Assembly (NCBI GenBank): GCA_015501595.1
Contig: JADNRX010000040.1
Span: 1 to 64,000 of the forward strand
Direction of reading: 5' to 3'
Length of the DNA stretch: 64,000 bases
DNA from: Hymenopellis radicata
Taxonomy: Eukaryota > Basidiomycota > Agaricomycetes > Agaricales > Physalacriaceae
The notes below the pieces were generated by a model, which had not been told where the DNA came from, did not search any database, and saw only the letters and a list, made by a program, of their open reading frames with translations. Made by a program: the position numbers and the translations under genes. Below are positions 1 through 9,734 of this stretch, piece after piece. Position 1 is the stretch's first letter. The number at the start of each line of letters is the position of its first letter.

Positions 1-528
1 CATATTTCATTAGATTTGGGATGAGGATGCTTCTCTGGCGTCGGGGCATCAATAGGTTCCTCCTAGACGACAAGTTAGATGGTTTAGTACATAGAAAAAA
101 GACCGCACTTGTATCAGTGGTTTGTGGGTGTGACGGATATGAAGGAATTTACAGTTTTCACGCCAGCAACGTCCACCCACACCAATCCCGACAAATGCCC
201 ACGGGACAAGGGCCATCTACGCCAATACCCCTCCGTTTATTGAACAACGTCTTGCTAGGATACCCACGCCGCCTAAAAGTCACTCCGTTGCTTGACACCA
301 GGAGCAGGCACCAAGCCGCTTTGGGTGTCATGGGGGAACGTGATTGAAGAGTTTATCATCTGCCGAGTCGCAGTACAGCTTTCGGACGCAAAGCTGTTCA
401 CAAAATGGTACTACAAGTCAGAAGTCAAGATGCCTCCTGATTTCCTAATTTGGACACATTGCTTCGATCGTCATCAGCATCTTCCCTTAAGCCGCCACTA
501 TACCTGAACCACACGCGCTGCCCACCAC
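1..528. other. No gene recognised
   Basis: Only short open frames without family signatures are visible here. The stretch ends just upstream of the start codon at 529 and may hold the promoter of that gene. Confidence 0.5.
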
Positions 529-1002
529 ATGGCCCGTACAAAGCAGAGCATCAAGGCAGAGGGCGCTGCGCTGAAAGCCGCCCGTAGGCAACAAAACGAA
601 GAAGAGAAAAAAGCCAAGGCGCGAGAGGCATCTCGCAAGTCTATGGCCAAGTCCGTGTTCAATTCTTTTCTTCCGTTCATCCTACTCATTTCAACCTCCC
701 AGGAAGCGCGCGAATCGCACGCCACAAGAGAAAGCGGCTGATCGTCAGCTTCAAAACCAATACTCGGCCAAACACCGACGCTGGAACCGCCTCGAGATCC
801 TGAAGGCTGAAGACGCGCGTCGCCATAGCGATCCCGATAAACCGTGAGCACACTCTGTGTTGAATGTGCCGGATGTACTCAGGATTCCTGCAGTAAGCGC
901 AGGCGCGTAGCACGCCTTAAGCGTATCCACGACTACCCCCATGAAGACTACCAGGAACATCAGCAGCTCAACAAAGCAAAGAAAGCGAAGAAAGCGCTCT
1001 GA
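529..1002 (+). CDS. Small basic protein with H3-tail-like N-terminus (paralog A)
   Basis: Three exons give 123 residues: 529-650, 703-843 and 894-1002, with GT-AG introns of 52 and 50 nt. The model rests on comparison with the minus-strand gene at 8407-8946, which has the same three-exon layout and the same intron positions and phases. Both proteins start MARTK, match again at a KRA motif just after intron 1 and an AKH(R/K)(R/K) motif in exon 2, and end in a Lys/Arg/Glu-rich helical region. The protein has no membrane segment or signal peptide and is rich in Lys, Arg and Glu, so a nuclear or RNA/DNA-bound location is plausible. The start ARTKQ matches the first residues of mature histone H3, but the rest is not a histone fold. 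Function is unknown. Without the two introns the frame stops early. Confidence 0.6.
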
Positions 1003-1395
1003 ATGCCAAATTACCCAAGGGCTCAAAGAATGGATCTGGGGACCGGCATGCGGAGGAGCATGGGTCAGATCAGTCGAGAGGAGCATGGGTCAGATGAGTC
1101 GAGCGAGTTGGATCAGTTGCATTGCGAAGAGGAGGAGGGCGTCAGCTATCTGTGTGTCTGAACTTGCACCTCATATTGTGTTTGTATGTCCTCAATTTGT
1201 GTAACTTTTTGAGCATGTCTTCTGTGATAAGTTAACATCTCATTCAAAGTGCTCCTACCTTTTGTTCCTCTTACCATCTCCCGCCGTGGCACACCTTCTC
1301 TCCTTGTTTATCTCCTCTCTGTCTCTCACCCTGAACTTTGGAACAGCAGCGTTCATGTCCAAATCGAATGGATAATATTAAGGTCAACCCCAGAT
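1003..1395. other. Intergenic, no gene seen
   Basis: Pyrimidine-rich sequence around 1255-1335, with no coding or RNA signal that I recognise. Confidence 0.4.
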
Positions 1396-1505
1396 GAGAG
1401 CGACTACCTATGATCATTTACTTCCACGTGTTTCCCCACTTAGCTCAGTTGGTTACAATGCATAAGAACAATCAGTTTGTCTTGTTTCCTTGTCAGGCCG
1501 CGGGT
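1396..1505 (+). repeat. Degenerate tRNA-like repeat copy
   Basis: A decayed copy of the unit also found at 3316-3450 and 6636-6770. The A-box-like TTAGCTCAGTTGG and the sequence GGCCGCGGGTT corresponding to the T arm survive, but acceptor pairing is lost. The 35-40 bases upstream (GAGAGCGACTACC and following) are shared with the other copies, so the duplicated unit is larger than the tRNA-like part. Confidence 0.5.
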
Positions 1506-1622
1506 TTGGCCTCTGTTATCGAACAAGCTGTCCATTCCCAAAATTCACCAAAATCGATTCGATCACCCACGTGCGGAGTTCAAAAAAAACAGTTTCGTCC
1601 CGTCCTGCGACCTCCTAAAACA

Positions 1623-3092
1623 ATGCTAAAGCATCTCCCACCCGAGATTGTGCGCTCCATCGTCGATGAGGTCGCAGTCTTGGACTTCCAAAGCTTGTGG
1701 TCGCTGCTTCGCAGCGGCCCAATATTTAGTCCCCATTGCCGCGTTTACCTCTACACCCAGATTGCGCTCAGACCTACCCCCCCTTTATGTGTCTCAGAGC
1801 ACAGACATGCGTTCACCCCTTTACATATCTACGACTACATATATGAGCACATCGTGCTCTTTCTCCTGCTGCGCCACTCCTTCCACCTCTACATCCAGAT
1901 TGGGCTCAGACCTACCCTCCCTTTATGTGTCTCAGACATCGTCCCTTTATACCTCGAGGACAGAGTCCTCTTTCTCTTCCTGCGCCACTTCTTCCAGCAA
2001 TATGTGGGTCTTGTTATCTACGCCCTGCGCCGCACTTTGTCGAATTCCCTTGTTCGTTGCTTACCCCGTTCGCCCTTCCTCCTCATTCATGGGCTTCTTA
2101 CGCAGTACAACACGGACTACGACGTCAGTCCATTTGTCGAAACGCTGACCGTCACTTTAACGGCTGTTGATGTTCGACTGTTCTGGAGGAAGATCTGTGA
2201 CATGATGGCCAAGTTTCCGCGCCTGCGCGCCGTTGTCTTTTTAGAATCTCCGCCATACCTCTGGCCGTACGAGCCTTTCACTGGCTTCTATAACCATCTT
2301 CCCCCATCCTATACATTGAAAAGCATCAGGTTTTCCCGCTTTCAGATGCTCTACTGGAAGGACTTGCTGCACATCTTAGCGCTATACCCTAATCTTCAAA
2401 AATTAGAGGTTCACAAATGCCATATAATCAAGGAGCCAGATACAGTGCCATCAGCCACCGTGCAGGTCGCATTGCAGGAGCTTATCTGCATAGACACACA
2501 CCAGTTTCTGAAACTTGTCGTTGACTCGGTAGCTCATCCCATTTCCTTTCGCCAGTTACGCAGGCTCGTTCTTAAGGATAGATTGGACTCACCTGCTGAG
2601 GATCTATTCCAGCACATCGGAGAAACAGTGGAAGAGGTTGTGGTATATGAAAAACATATGAATCTTTCTGCTGGTAAGCATGCCTTACATCCTTTTCGCT
2701 CCCATATCTCACGCGTACTCTCAGATCCCTCCTTCTTCATCCGTGTCCCATCTCTTATCATTGTTCTGCCCCGCCGTTGCTATAACCGCTTCCTGCGGTT
2801 TCTTCTTCGAATTATGACGTTGCCTCAGGCAGGCAAGCATCGATTGAAGAGGTTGGCCCTCGTGGTGGACTGGAACGCGGAGCGTCCCCGCTGGGACGTT
2901 ATTGCTCAGATACTAGATCAGTCTACCACTCCACTTACAGTCTGCATCACTCTGGCTGGTAACGCGGATGACACTCAGCACATAATGACCTATTTCGAAG
3001 GTAGTACGCACCAGACGCGTATTCAGACCGCAGAATTTGGTTTTGAGCCACGTAGTGTTCACAAAGAGCCCACTGAATTTTTGTATTACTAG
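1623..3092 (+). CDS. F-box protein with LRR-like C-terminal region
   Basis: A single-exon frame of 489 residues from the ATG at 1623. The open frame extends 5' to 1410, but that extension runs through a tRNA-like repeat and is unlikely to be coding. The protein begins MLKHLPPEIVRSIVDEV, a standard F-box helix 1 (LPPEI..I), directly at the N-terminus. F-box proteins recruit substrates to SCF ubiquitin ligases through Skp1, and the divergent C-terminal part, here with leucine-rich stretches such as LALYPNLQKLEVHKC, is expected to bind the substrate. Residues about 40-120 contain an imperfect internal duplication (two copies of a segment with I(A/G)LRPT.PLCVS). This family is strongly expanded in Agaricomycetes, so no specific substrate can be named. 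Confidence 0.75.
   Translation: MLKHLPPEIVRSIVDEVAVLDFQSLWSLLRSGPIFSPHCRVYLYTQIALRPTPPLCVSEHRHAFTPLHIYDYIYEHIVLFLLLRHSFHLYIQIGLRPTLPLCVSDIVPLYLEDRVLFLFLRHFFQQYVGLVIYALRRTLSNSLVRCLPRSPFLLIHGLLTQYNTDYDVSPFVETLTVTLTAVDVRLFWRKICDMMAKFPRLRAVVFLESPPYLWPYEPFTGFYNHLPPSYTLKSIRFSRFQMLYWKDLLHILALYPNLQKLEVHKCHIIKEPDTVPSATVQVALQELICIDTHQFLKLVVDSVAHPISFRQLRRLVLKDRLDSPAEDLFQHIGETVEEVVVYEKHMNLSAGKHALHPFRSHISRVLSDPSFFIRVPSLIIVLPRRCYNRFLRFLLRIMTLPQAGKHRLKRLALVVDWNAERPRWDVIAQILDQSTTPLTVCITLAGNADDTQHIMTYFEGSTHQTRIQTAEFGFEPRSVHKEPTEFLYY
1741..1995 (+). repeat. Imperfect in-frame tandem duplication in the F-box gene
   Basis: Two copies of about 110-135 bp follow each other, each containing CAGATTG(C/G)GCTCAGACCTACC, then TTTATGTGTCTCAGA, and a CTCTTTCTC...CTGCGCCAC end. 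The frame is kept through both, so the protein gains one repeat unit directly after the F-box. Confidence 0.6.
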
Positions 3093-3356
3093 AACTACGT
3101 CGACACGACAATTCCATTGTATATAGCGCTTTCTTGTGGTTTCTTGGTAGGTCGGTCTTGGACTATCATCATACCCAGGCACACTACGAATTTGAGCAAA
3201 ACTTTCTGAGCGACCCATTTGAAGTAGGCTCATGAATACGTTGAACTAGATATGTGCAATAGATTCCCAAAGTCAACAGGCAACTCGAAAGAGAGAAAGG
3301 CAATGCACCGCAGATATGAGAGCGACTGCCTACGATTACCTCGTGCGTTGAATAAT

Positions 3357-3450
3357 GCCTACTTAGCTCAGTTGGCTAGAGTGCACAAGAAGCATTTGTC
3401 TCCCTTCATATGCACTTGTGAGGCCGCGAGTTCGAGTCTCGCAGTGGGCG
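3357..3450 (+). tRNA. tRNA-like gene, possibly intron-containing or tRNA-derived repeat
   Basis: Acceptor GCCTACT (3357-3363) pairs with AGTGGGC (3443-3449). The D arm is GCTC/GAGT, the T arm is GCGAG-TTCGAGT-CTCGC, and an anticodon-type stem CACAA/TTGTG encloses 27 nt. If it is a tRNA it carries an intron of about 20 nt. However, the position that should be U33 is A in any register I tried, so no anticodon can be read with confidence. The flanking bases upstream are repeated at 1396 and 6636, which argues for a duplicated pseudo-tRNA or SINE-like unit. Confidence 0.45.
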
Positions 3451-3539
3451 TGCCAGTAGCTCTTTCTATTTTTTAATCTGGAGGAACTGGACCAATCTTC
3501 AGACTAGTAACTAGTTCCGGCGCGTAAGGCCTTGAGTAA

Positions 3540-3785
3540 CTTAGGGTGGCGCAGTAAACCTCCGGGGGGTCTTAGTAACCGTATGAATGGGGCCCCTAGT
3601 TAGTAACAGTTTCGATACCAGCACGTGTTTTGCACACGCGATGTGGCGCACCGGCTCGCCCCCCTAACCCACTCATCTCTTGGCGGCCAAGCTTTCAATA
3701 CCGTATCAATACCGTTAAAAACCGCAGTAAACCCAGTAAACCCGAAGTGTATCAAAACCTAGGGTTTACTTGACCACCCTAGAGT
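3540..3785. repeat. Diverged copy of the element at 4027-4305
   Basis: Shares with 4045-4305 the order of motifs GTAAACCTCCGGGGGGT, GTTTCGATACC.GCACGTG, GATGTGGCGCA, CAATACCGT and CCGCAGTAAACCC. The region also holds several GGGTTTAC/GTAAACCC motifs. It is probably a small non-autonomous repeat, with no coding capacity. Confidence 0.45.
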
Positions 3786-3818
3786 AACAGGAACCAAATA
3801 GGAACGGCAAGCCTTCAA

Positions 3819-3915
3819 GCCTGCTTAGCTCAAATGGTTAGAGCACCACGATCACATACAGTTCTCTCACGCGATGATGATCTCGGAGACACCGGTTCGA
3901 ATCCCGTAGTAGGCG
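3819..3915 (+). tRNA. tRNA-like sequence
   Basis: Acceptor GCCTGCT pairs with AGTAGGC (one G-U), the D arm is GCTC/GAGC, and the T arm ACCGG-TTCGAAT-CCCGT has one C-C mismatch. The anticodon region between 3846 and 3885 is too long and does not fold cleanly; an intron or degeneration is possible. Sequence directly after the discriminator is a T-rich run, consistent with RNA polymerase III termination. Confidence 0.4.
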
Positions 3916-4026
3916 TACAGCCCAGCTCTATCAAACTTTTTTTGGACTTACGGCTTGCATTAGGGTGGGGAAGACTCTAGGGTGGACCTTAGGGCGGTGG
4001 TATTGATACCGACCCCGCGGCTTTAG

Positions 4027-4195
4027 TTTTGAAACCGTTTCTAACGGTTTCGATACCGGCACGTGATTGTGACCACGTGATGTGGCGCAGCGGTGCGCCG
4101 ACTCTCATCCCGCCCTTGTCCCGCCACTCGCAGCTTCTCTGAACGCCGGCGCGCATCACGTGCCGGTATCGAAACCGTTAGAAACGGTTTCAAAA
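4027..4195. repeat. Element with perfect 39-bp inverted repeat
   Basis: Bases 4027-4065 and 4157-4195 are exact reverse complements (TTTTGAAACCGTTTC... versus ...GAAACGGTTTCAAAA), separated by about 91 bases. Each arm contains its own smaller palindrome (AAACCGTTTCTAACGGTTT). This is a MITE-like or hairpin-forming repeat. Confidence 0.7.
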
Positions 4196-4306
4196 GAGAT
4201 CGATACTTACCTCCCGACCCCCAACAGTTTCAATACTGTATCAATACCGTTAATAACCGCAGTAAACCCGAGGTGTATCACAATCTAGGGTAAACCTCCG
4301 GGGGGT

Positions 4307-4460
4307 GCACATCTTATCGTTATACCCTAATCTTCAAAAATGAAGTTTTATATTACTATATCACTAGAACTATGTTCACACAACAATTTCGATTCCCACA
4401 GTCAATAGGGAACTAGAAAGACCGAAAGGCCACGCACGGCAGAGAGTGAAATTACACCGT
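4307..4460 (+). pseudogene. Deleted remnant of a second F-box locus copy
   Basis: Three short blocks line up in order with the F-box gene at 1623-3092 and its 3' flank. GCACATCTTA..GCTATACCC..AATCTTCAAAAAT matches about 2366-2402, a TTACTAGAACTA block matches the end of the gene near 3085-3100, and a block with GATTCCCA.AGTCAA matches 3262-3285. The intervening sequence is lost, so this is a relic of a tandem duplication of the whole locus. Confidence 0.5.
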
Positions 4461-4698
4461 TCACAAGGCAAGGCCCTACCTCCAACTTCCCCGCGTTCTT
4501 TTACAGACAGTGCGGAGCTCCGGTCCGTTGCATTCAAGTAGGTATCAACCTGACAATATTCTGAGCGCTATGGCGCAAATGAAATCAATTCGTCGTCGGG
4601 TCAATACACGCGGAAAAATTGTACATAATGAAGCGCATTTGTCTCTCTGACCCCTACTATACATATCGAATCAACGTCCTACCCTCTGAAAGGCCAGA

Positions 4699-6441
4699 TC
4701 AGTACAGTGTCATAGTTGAACGGAAATCGAACGACTCACTCCATATGGAGATCCGTATACCCAAGCCTCTGTCTTGCAGCCTTCGAAACTCGATGAAATC
4801 GCCATCGACAATGTCTTCTATTGAACACTGCATCCCAAAACAGTCTAGTATCCGTCGCTTATCATCTCCCCCAGACGAATATCCTTCCAGATAATAAACA
4901 GAAGCAAGCGCGCTGGTATAGTACGCAGGCTGCATATATGACTCCCTTCCCAAGATAATGTCGACGTCTTGTAGATTCGTTCTTGTAGACGATGCGCCTT
5001 CCCCGCATTGGTATCGAGTCTTCAGAACGTCGATGAGGGTGCTCTTGACCTGATCTTCCCAGATGGAACGATCTATTCTCGTCGCAGTAATTGTTAGCAC
5101 CCGTAGATTGGGCAGGATTACCCGGTCCGAAAGACATTCGATGACTCTGTCTAGAGGACATTCTCCGTGGCAGGACAACTTGAGGTCTACGATCCCCCCC
5201 AATGCGCTCAGTGCTGCTTTAGGTGAGAAGAAATACGATCTATGATCGTCAAAAGTGACTTCTCCACTCGTAACTGTGCACCCCGAGCGCTGTACGAATC
5301 GTTGAATAATTTCCCCGTCGGGCTGGTCTTCGCGTGGACAGTGGATAGATAAGCACGTGAGCGCTGGGCATTGGATGTGATCCAAAAGCGTTATGTCAAC
5401 GGTGGGAGTCATATCGATGAAGGACAATTTCGAATGGGAGACGAAGGGATGAAGTCCAGAAGTATTCGAGATTTTTTTCTTCCGATCATGTCGCCGCACA
5501 TGAGCGTCATCCTTCAATGTCTTCAAAAGAGGACAGCAACGGAGCAGTTCCTGACATGAAAGGATGTCGTCGAGAGGAACGCCTAGCTCTGTTAGCTGCC
5601 TCCATGGGAATTTGATTCTCGATAGGTTTATGCTGGTGGGGGCGGAGGTGTGTATAATGCCCAGGGTCAATCGCTGCAGCTGCGGTACGTGTCTACCAAG
5701 CGATGAAATTAGACCATCGTAGGTCTCTAAGTCATCGTGGCACACACGTATCGTCAGTCCAAGTGCCACCAGCGACTTCATTCTGCCAATCTTCAAAAAT
5801 GGTTCGAATACGTCAAGAGCGCCTATAAATGACGCGTCATACCAGCTTTCGGCGGTTTTGACAATAGCTGCGACTTGTGTCTTTTTTAGACTGCCCAAGG
5901 GGATATGAAAATTGTTGCGCTTTCCAGATTGCAAAAGGGCGCTTTCGAAGAGAAGTTTGGTGTTGACTTTATGACCACACCGTCTCTCCGTTACGATAAA
6001 GGTGGTCCAGAGACTCGGGCACGACCGAGCGGTTTGTCTCCACGTTCGGCAGACTTTTCCCAGCAGCCATGGACCACTACGCGAGGAAGCGAATACGTTG
6101 TACGGCTTTTCAAACGTGAGGTGAAAGATTTCAAGGAGGACCTCAGGTGGAAGCTGGTGGATGGGAGGAGAGAGCGCAACGTGCGCATCATGATACGCAA
6201 TAATGTTATCCCTCTTCTTCTTTGCTGCAGCCAGGGAGGACTCGATTTTCTGGATAACACGGTCCAAGTCAGCTATATCCGCTTTGGCATCTGCGACTAC
6301 ATTGCGAATTTCGACTCTGGCATCATCAGTCACGAAGAACGTAACGTTTGTTCCTAAGTGGGCTTGAAAGGGAGAGGGAATGGGAATTCTGGTCGGCGTC
6401 TTGGTGGCGGGAAGGCGGCAGTGGGGGCATTCATGCGACAT
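4699..6441 (-). CDS. F-box protein with N-terminal coiled coil
   Basis: One exon of 580 residues starting at a true ATG at 6441. A short Cys/His/Pro-rich leader (residues 1-25) is followed by a predicted helical coiled coil (about 45-90, with an LAAAKKKRD stretch), then an F-box at about 95-140 (IHQLPPEVLLEIFHLTF ... KVCRTWR). The rest shows the irregular leucine-rich C-terminus common in this family. The pattern of coiled coil, F-box and LRR-like region without introns is typical of the large Agaricomycete F-box-like families. It is expected to act as an SCF substrate receptor; the substrate is unknown. It is convergent with the F-box remnant at 4307-4460. Confidence 0.8.
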   Translation of the reverse strand: MSHECPHCRLPATKTPTRIPIPSPFQAHLGTNVTFFVTDDARVEIRNVVADAKADIADLDRVIQKIESSLAAAKKKRDNIIAYHDAHVALSPPIHQLPPEVLLEIFHLTFEKPYNVFASSRSGPWLLGKVCRTWRQTARSCPSLWTTFIVTERRCGHKVNTKLLFESALLQSGKRNNFHIPLGSLKKTQVAAIVKTAESWYDASFIGALDVFEPFLKIGRMKSLVALGLTIRVCHDDLETYDGLISSLGRHVPQLQRLTLGIIHTSAPTSINLSRIKFPWRQLTELGVPLDDILSCQELLRCCPLLKTLKDDAHVRRHDRKKKISNTSGLHPFVSHSKLSFIDMTPTVDITLLDHIQCPALTCLSIHCPREDQPDGEIIQRFVQRSGCTVTSGEVTFDDHRSYFFSPKAALSALGGIVDLKLSCHGECPLDRVIECLSDRVILPNLRVLTITATRIDRSIWEDQVKSTLIDVLKTRYQCGEGASSTRTNLQDVDIILGRESYMQPAYYTSALASVYYLEGYSSGGDDKRRILDCFGMQCSIEDIVDGDFIEFRRLQDRGLGIRISIWSESFDFRSTMTLY

Positions 6442-6676
6442 GGTGTCTATAAGATTATGATAAACGCGAAGGTTTTATGACCGTTGTACCGCGCGACTAT
6501 TTGAACTCACTCGATGAATGACGGATGTTGCTGGCCTCCTCGTCAGAGAATTGTAGTGGATCGATGGCGATGAGTTTCGTTCCAAGTCCACGTGGGAAAG
6601 TCTGGCCGCACTAGGGGTAGCGGGAATCATGCACATGAGAGTGAGTACCTACCATTACCTCGTTGAGGTTCATAAC

Positions 6677-6770
6677 GCCTGCTTAGCTCAGCTGGCTAGA
6701 GTGCACAAGAACCTTATCTCTCCTTTTCTCTGGACTTGTGAGGCCGCGAGTTCGATTCTCGCAGTGGGTA
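6677..6770 (+). tRNA. tRNA-like gene, second copy
   Basis: Acceptor GCCTGCT pairs with AGTGGGT (several G-U pairs). The T arm GCGAG-TTCGATT-CTCGC is perfect and a CACAAG/CTTGTG stem encloses about 25 nt. As in the copy at 3357 no U33 is present in the loop. About 40 bases of upstream flank (GAGAGTGAGTACCTACC...ATTACCTCGTTG) are shared with the other copies. Confidence 0.45.
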
Positions 6771-7027
6771 TCCCCATTCGCTGCAGTTATTGCCTTTTTG
6801 AATGTGAACAATTACGATTTAAATTCTTTTTAGCGGGCCGATATCCGTGCTGTGGGTGTCAGCGTTCAACGTTCATCGGCACCTCCTCTAGTTGTGCTGG
6901 AGGTGGTTGCGCCCTCTACCAGGTTTTCGCCCCATGAAGGCTGCCGATCGCACGCGCCAAGTGCGTCAGGGTGGTGGTTTCGGGATAACCGCGTGGTTGT
7001 TCCGCAGCGGCTTGTCCTTGAACGACG

Positions 7028-7957
7028 ATGGCGCTCGGGACTACCCACGACGAGCATCTTCCTCGCAACATCCGTGAAGGCGACGCGAGCGATCCCGCCA
7101 CTCCGTACTGGACGGCACTCAAAGCCGTCCCACAGTCGGTGCTGCAGCGCATCCCGGAGAACATGGTGCCGCCGCGGGACGTTTTATCGGCGCACTCTGT
7201 TTTGACATCCTGCCCCCACTCCCGGCGAGCGGCATACCTGACCACACTACCGCAACTGCAGAGTCTGGAATGCCTGCGCTACCTTCGCCCGCATTATAAG
7301 GTGGCGCAGAGCGGAGGGCGCATACGACTCTTCCAGTTTTATGCTTTGCTCGATGACTTTTTATGTGAGCATATTGGTATCTTGAGTATCGAGGAAAGAA
7401 AGGTGCGTTATATTAGGGTCTAATTTACTGTGGTAAGTTAATGTGTCCCGCAGATGTATTCTTTCAGGCTCGAGACCAATCGACTGCTATGCGGCGCTCT
7501 TTACAGCCTGACGCCGCCGCCGGCAGTGGTGTGCGGCTTTCAAGAGTTTTGTCCGGCCGACAGCGACAGCGCCTGGCGTATAATGGCCCGGTTTAACACT
7601 GCGGCTGCGTTGCAGGAGAAAGCTCATGAGTGGCAGACGCGGTACGGCGACGACGACACAGAAGAGGAGGACGAAGAGCCAGAGCAGGAGGAGGCTGAGT
7701 GTCGCAGATGGGTCGATCACGTCGAGTGTTTCTTGGCTGGGGTGAGGATGATGAAAAGCGTGCTGGACATCCGGTTCCGTGCTTTTGCACCAGACCATGA
7801 AGACCTTTGGGACGCAAACACGTTACCGGCGCCAGTCACCGTCGGTCATCTCGCTTCGTGGGATAGGCTACCGCATGACCCCAGTCCGGGCTTATACCAC
7901 GACGAAGTGGAGAGCGACGCGGAGTTGGATCATACCGAGTTCGAGTTGGGGTTTTAG
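7028..7957 (+). CDS. Hypothetical acidic protein, two exons
   Basis: Exons 7028-7402 and 7454-7957 are joined in frame across a 51-nt GT-AG intron (GTGCGT...CCGCAG), giving 292 residues. Exon 2 encodes a strongly acidic stretch near the middle (EEEDEEPEQEEAE) and ends with an acidic tail. I see no transmembrane segment and recognise no domain. The split frame would otherwise give two unrelated short ORFs; the intron size matches other genes in this window. It may be a lineage-specific gene. Confidence 0.55.
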
Positions 7958-8406
7958 GCTAAGCACCCAACGTTACATGGCAAGTTACTGGTACTAGTAT
8001 TCACACCTACTTCATATCCCACTACCAAACTCTCTGCCGCACTGCACCATGCTGTTTATTTCTTCCTTACATCTCCTTCTCCTGTACATTTCCCTGTCAC
8101 CGCCGCCCAGCGCCTCGCCCTATAAATCGCATAGGAGCCCACAGTACATACGCGTTACTCACTCCATTCACGGGTGGATTCTCCATTATGGCCAGAATCC
8201 TCTTCTAAAGGTATACTAGTCGATTCTGAGGTGGGGTTTGAGGTTCCTCAGTCTATTCCGCTTCACGTTCATTCATGATGCGTACACAGTGGTTCTGCAG
8301 AACGAGGCCATTCAGTTTTGAGGAAAGCTTATATATTGCAATAGCACATGTATACATGTCTCTCCACCCGGAAACACCTGGAAACCTTCATGAATCGTGT
8401 GTGCTG
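7958..8406. other. Intergenic between convergent genes
   Basis: Shared 3' region of the plus-strand gene ending at 7957 and the minus-strand gene ending at 8407. No further coding signal was recognised. Confidence 0.4.
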
Positions 8407-8946
8407 TTACTCCTCCTGTTCGCTTGCCCGCCTCCGCACTGCCCTGTCCATCCTCATCTTATCCATGCTCTTCCTTGCCTTGGCAAATCTTAAACGCTCC
8501 TCCAACTCTGCCGGACTGTAATCCTCGGGGCGCTGCAAATGCCCCAACCTGTGTACGACGTTTCCGTCTCGATCCGCTCTGAAGTCAATCGTCAAACATC
8601 ATCACAAGAAAACTCTGAAAACCCATACAGGTTTCTCCTTCTCCGCTCCTTGGTCGCCAGCTTTGGACGATTGTTTTTTTTGTGTTTAGCCTGATAGCCG
8701 CGGTCTGCCTCTCGCGCGGCCTCTTGGTCTTTAGCAGGGAGTTCCTTCAGTCGCGCTCGTTTCCTAAACCAGAATTCAATACTGCAAGCAGTGCATATGA
8801 GGCCAACCCACTTACCGCGCCATACACGCTGCCGATGCCGCCCGAGCTCGCTCTTTTTTGGCTTGAGCAATCTCTTCACAAGCCTTTTTGTCAGCGCCAG
8901 TCGACACAGGTACTGGTCCCCGGGCTGTCTTCTTAGTCCGCGCCAT
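8407..8946 (-). CDS. Small basic protein with H3-tail-like N-terminus (paralog B)
   Basis: Three exons on the minus strand, 8946-8816, 8763-8629 and 8578-8407, with introns of 52 and 50 nt, encode 145 residues. The protein starts MARTKKTARGPVPVSTG, close to the histone H3 tail start (A-R-T-K-x-T-A-R), then becomes Lys/Arg/Glu-rich with predicted helices and ends RRRASEQEE. It is a paralog of the gene at 529-1002: same exon number and intron phases, and a matching KRAR motif after intron 1. There is no histone fold. If the initiator Met is removed, the exposed tail would mimic H3 around Lys4. Function is unknown; chromatin-reader binding is only an inference. Confidence 0.65.
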
Positions 8947-9063
8947 TTTGATGGTGGTACTTCAGGTCCAAGGATTAACTTGCCACGTTCTGTCACTCAT
9001 TCGTCACATTCCCGAAACCTATGCCGGTACAGCCTAAGGAAAAAGCAGATGTTCGATACATAA

Positions 9064-9140
9064 TGCCTGCTTAGCTGAGTCGTTTGGAAAGCACAAGCGT
9101 GGTTAAGACGCCCTCTGAAGTCGCGGGTTCCAGTCTTATC
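9064..9140 (+). repeat. Degenerate tRNA-like relic
   Basis: Starts GCCTGCTTAGCTGAGT and keeps a T-arm-like GTCGCGGGTTCCAGTC, but the D stem and anticodon stem are broken. It is a decayed member of the tRNA-like set at 1396, 3357 and 6677. Confidence 0.4.
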
Positions 9141-9734
9141 TTCATAGTACTTTTTTGAAACTGGACGAACGGCACCAATTACGACTTACTTTACACTAAT
9201 TGTAGGCTGGCGCAGTAAATAAACCAACGCCGGGAGGCCCGATTTGAGTCTTCACACGCATTGTCACCTTGACACTTCCTCCTCAGGTTGCGGGTTTCAT
9301 GGGTATGTAATTTCCGTCTGTAGTTTTCTTATATTATTTCACTCTGTCGCAGGTCACGGGCATTCGGCGCGGTTTCGGGTCCTGCCGCGTACCGGCCCTA
9401 CTCGTTAGGTACCTCCCTTGATTTTCAAGGCCTTCCTTTGACGACTACCCTCGTAACAGGTCGCTCACCAACCCAAGCGCTCAACGTCCACATTGAACGT
9501 TGAGCGCTTAACGTTCCACGCACAGCATGAAATTTCTAGGTAAGCTCTTTTCTGCCTCCTCGCTGTCCTTCTTCCTTTCCCTTTCTCTGGGTCGTCGTCG
9601 TCAGTAGGCCCTTCGCACTTGGAGGGCCCAAAAGGACGCACGACCCGCGCTGGCCGTTGCTAACCCGTGTGGTGGGCTCCCAGATGCGTTGTTCTTTTTC
9701 GTTTCTTGCGTGTGGTTCTTTGCCCCCCCCCCCC
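9141..9734. other. No gene recognised
   Basis: Contains a local perfect palindrome-like AACGTTGAGCGCT...AGCGCTTAACGTT region (about 9475-9512) and a C-homopolymer run at 9722-9734. No supported coding exon. Confidence 0.4.

Noticed and set aside
529..1002. Histone H3 gene
   Set aside because: Only the first few residues match H3; the histone fold is absent and the length and composition differ.
1410..1622. N-terminal extension of the first F-box ORF
   Set aside because: The added 71 codons run through a degenerate tRNA-like repeat, and the ATG at 1623 directly precedes the F-box.
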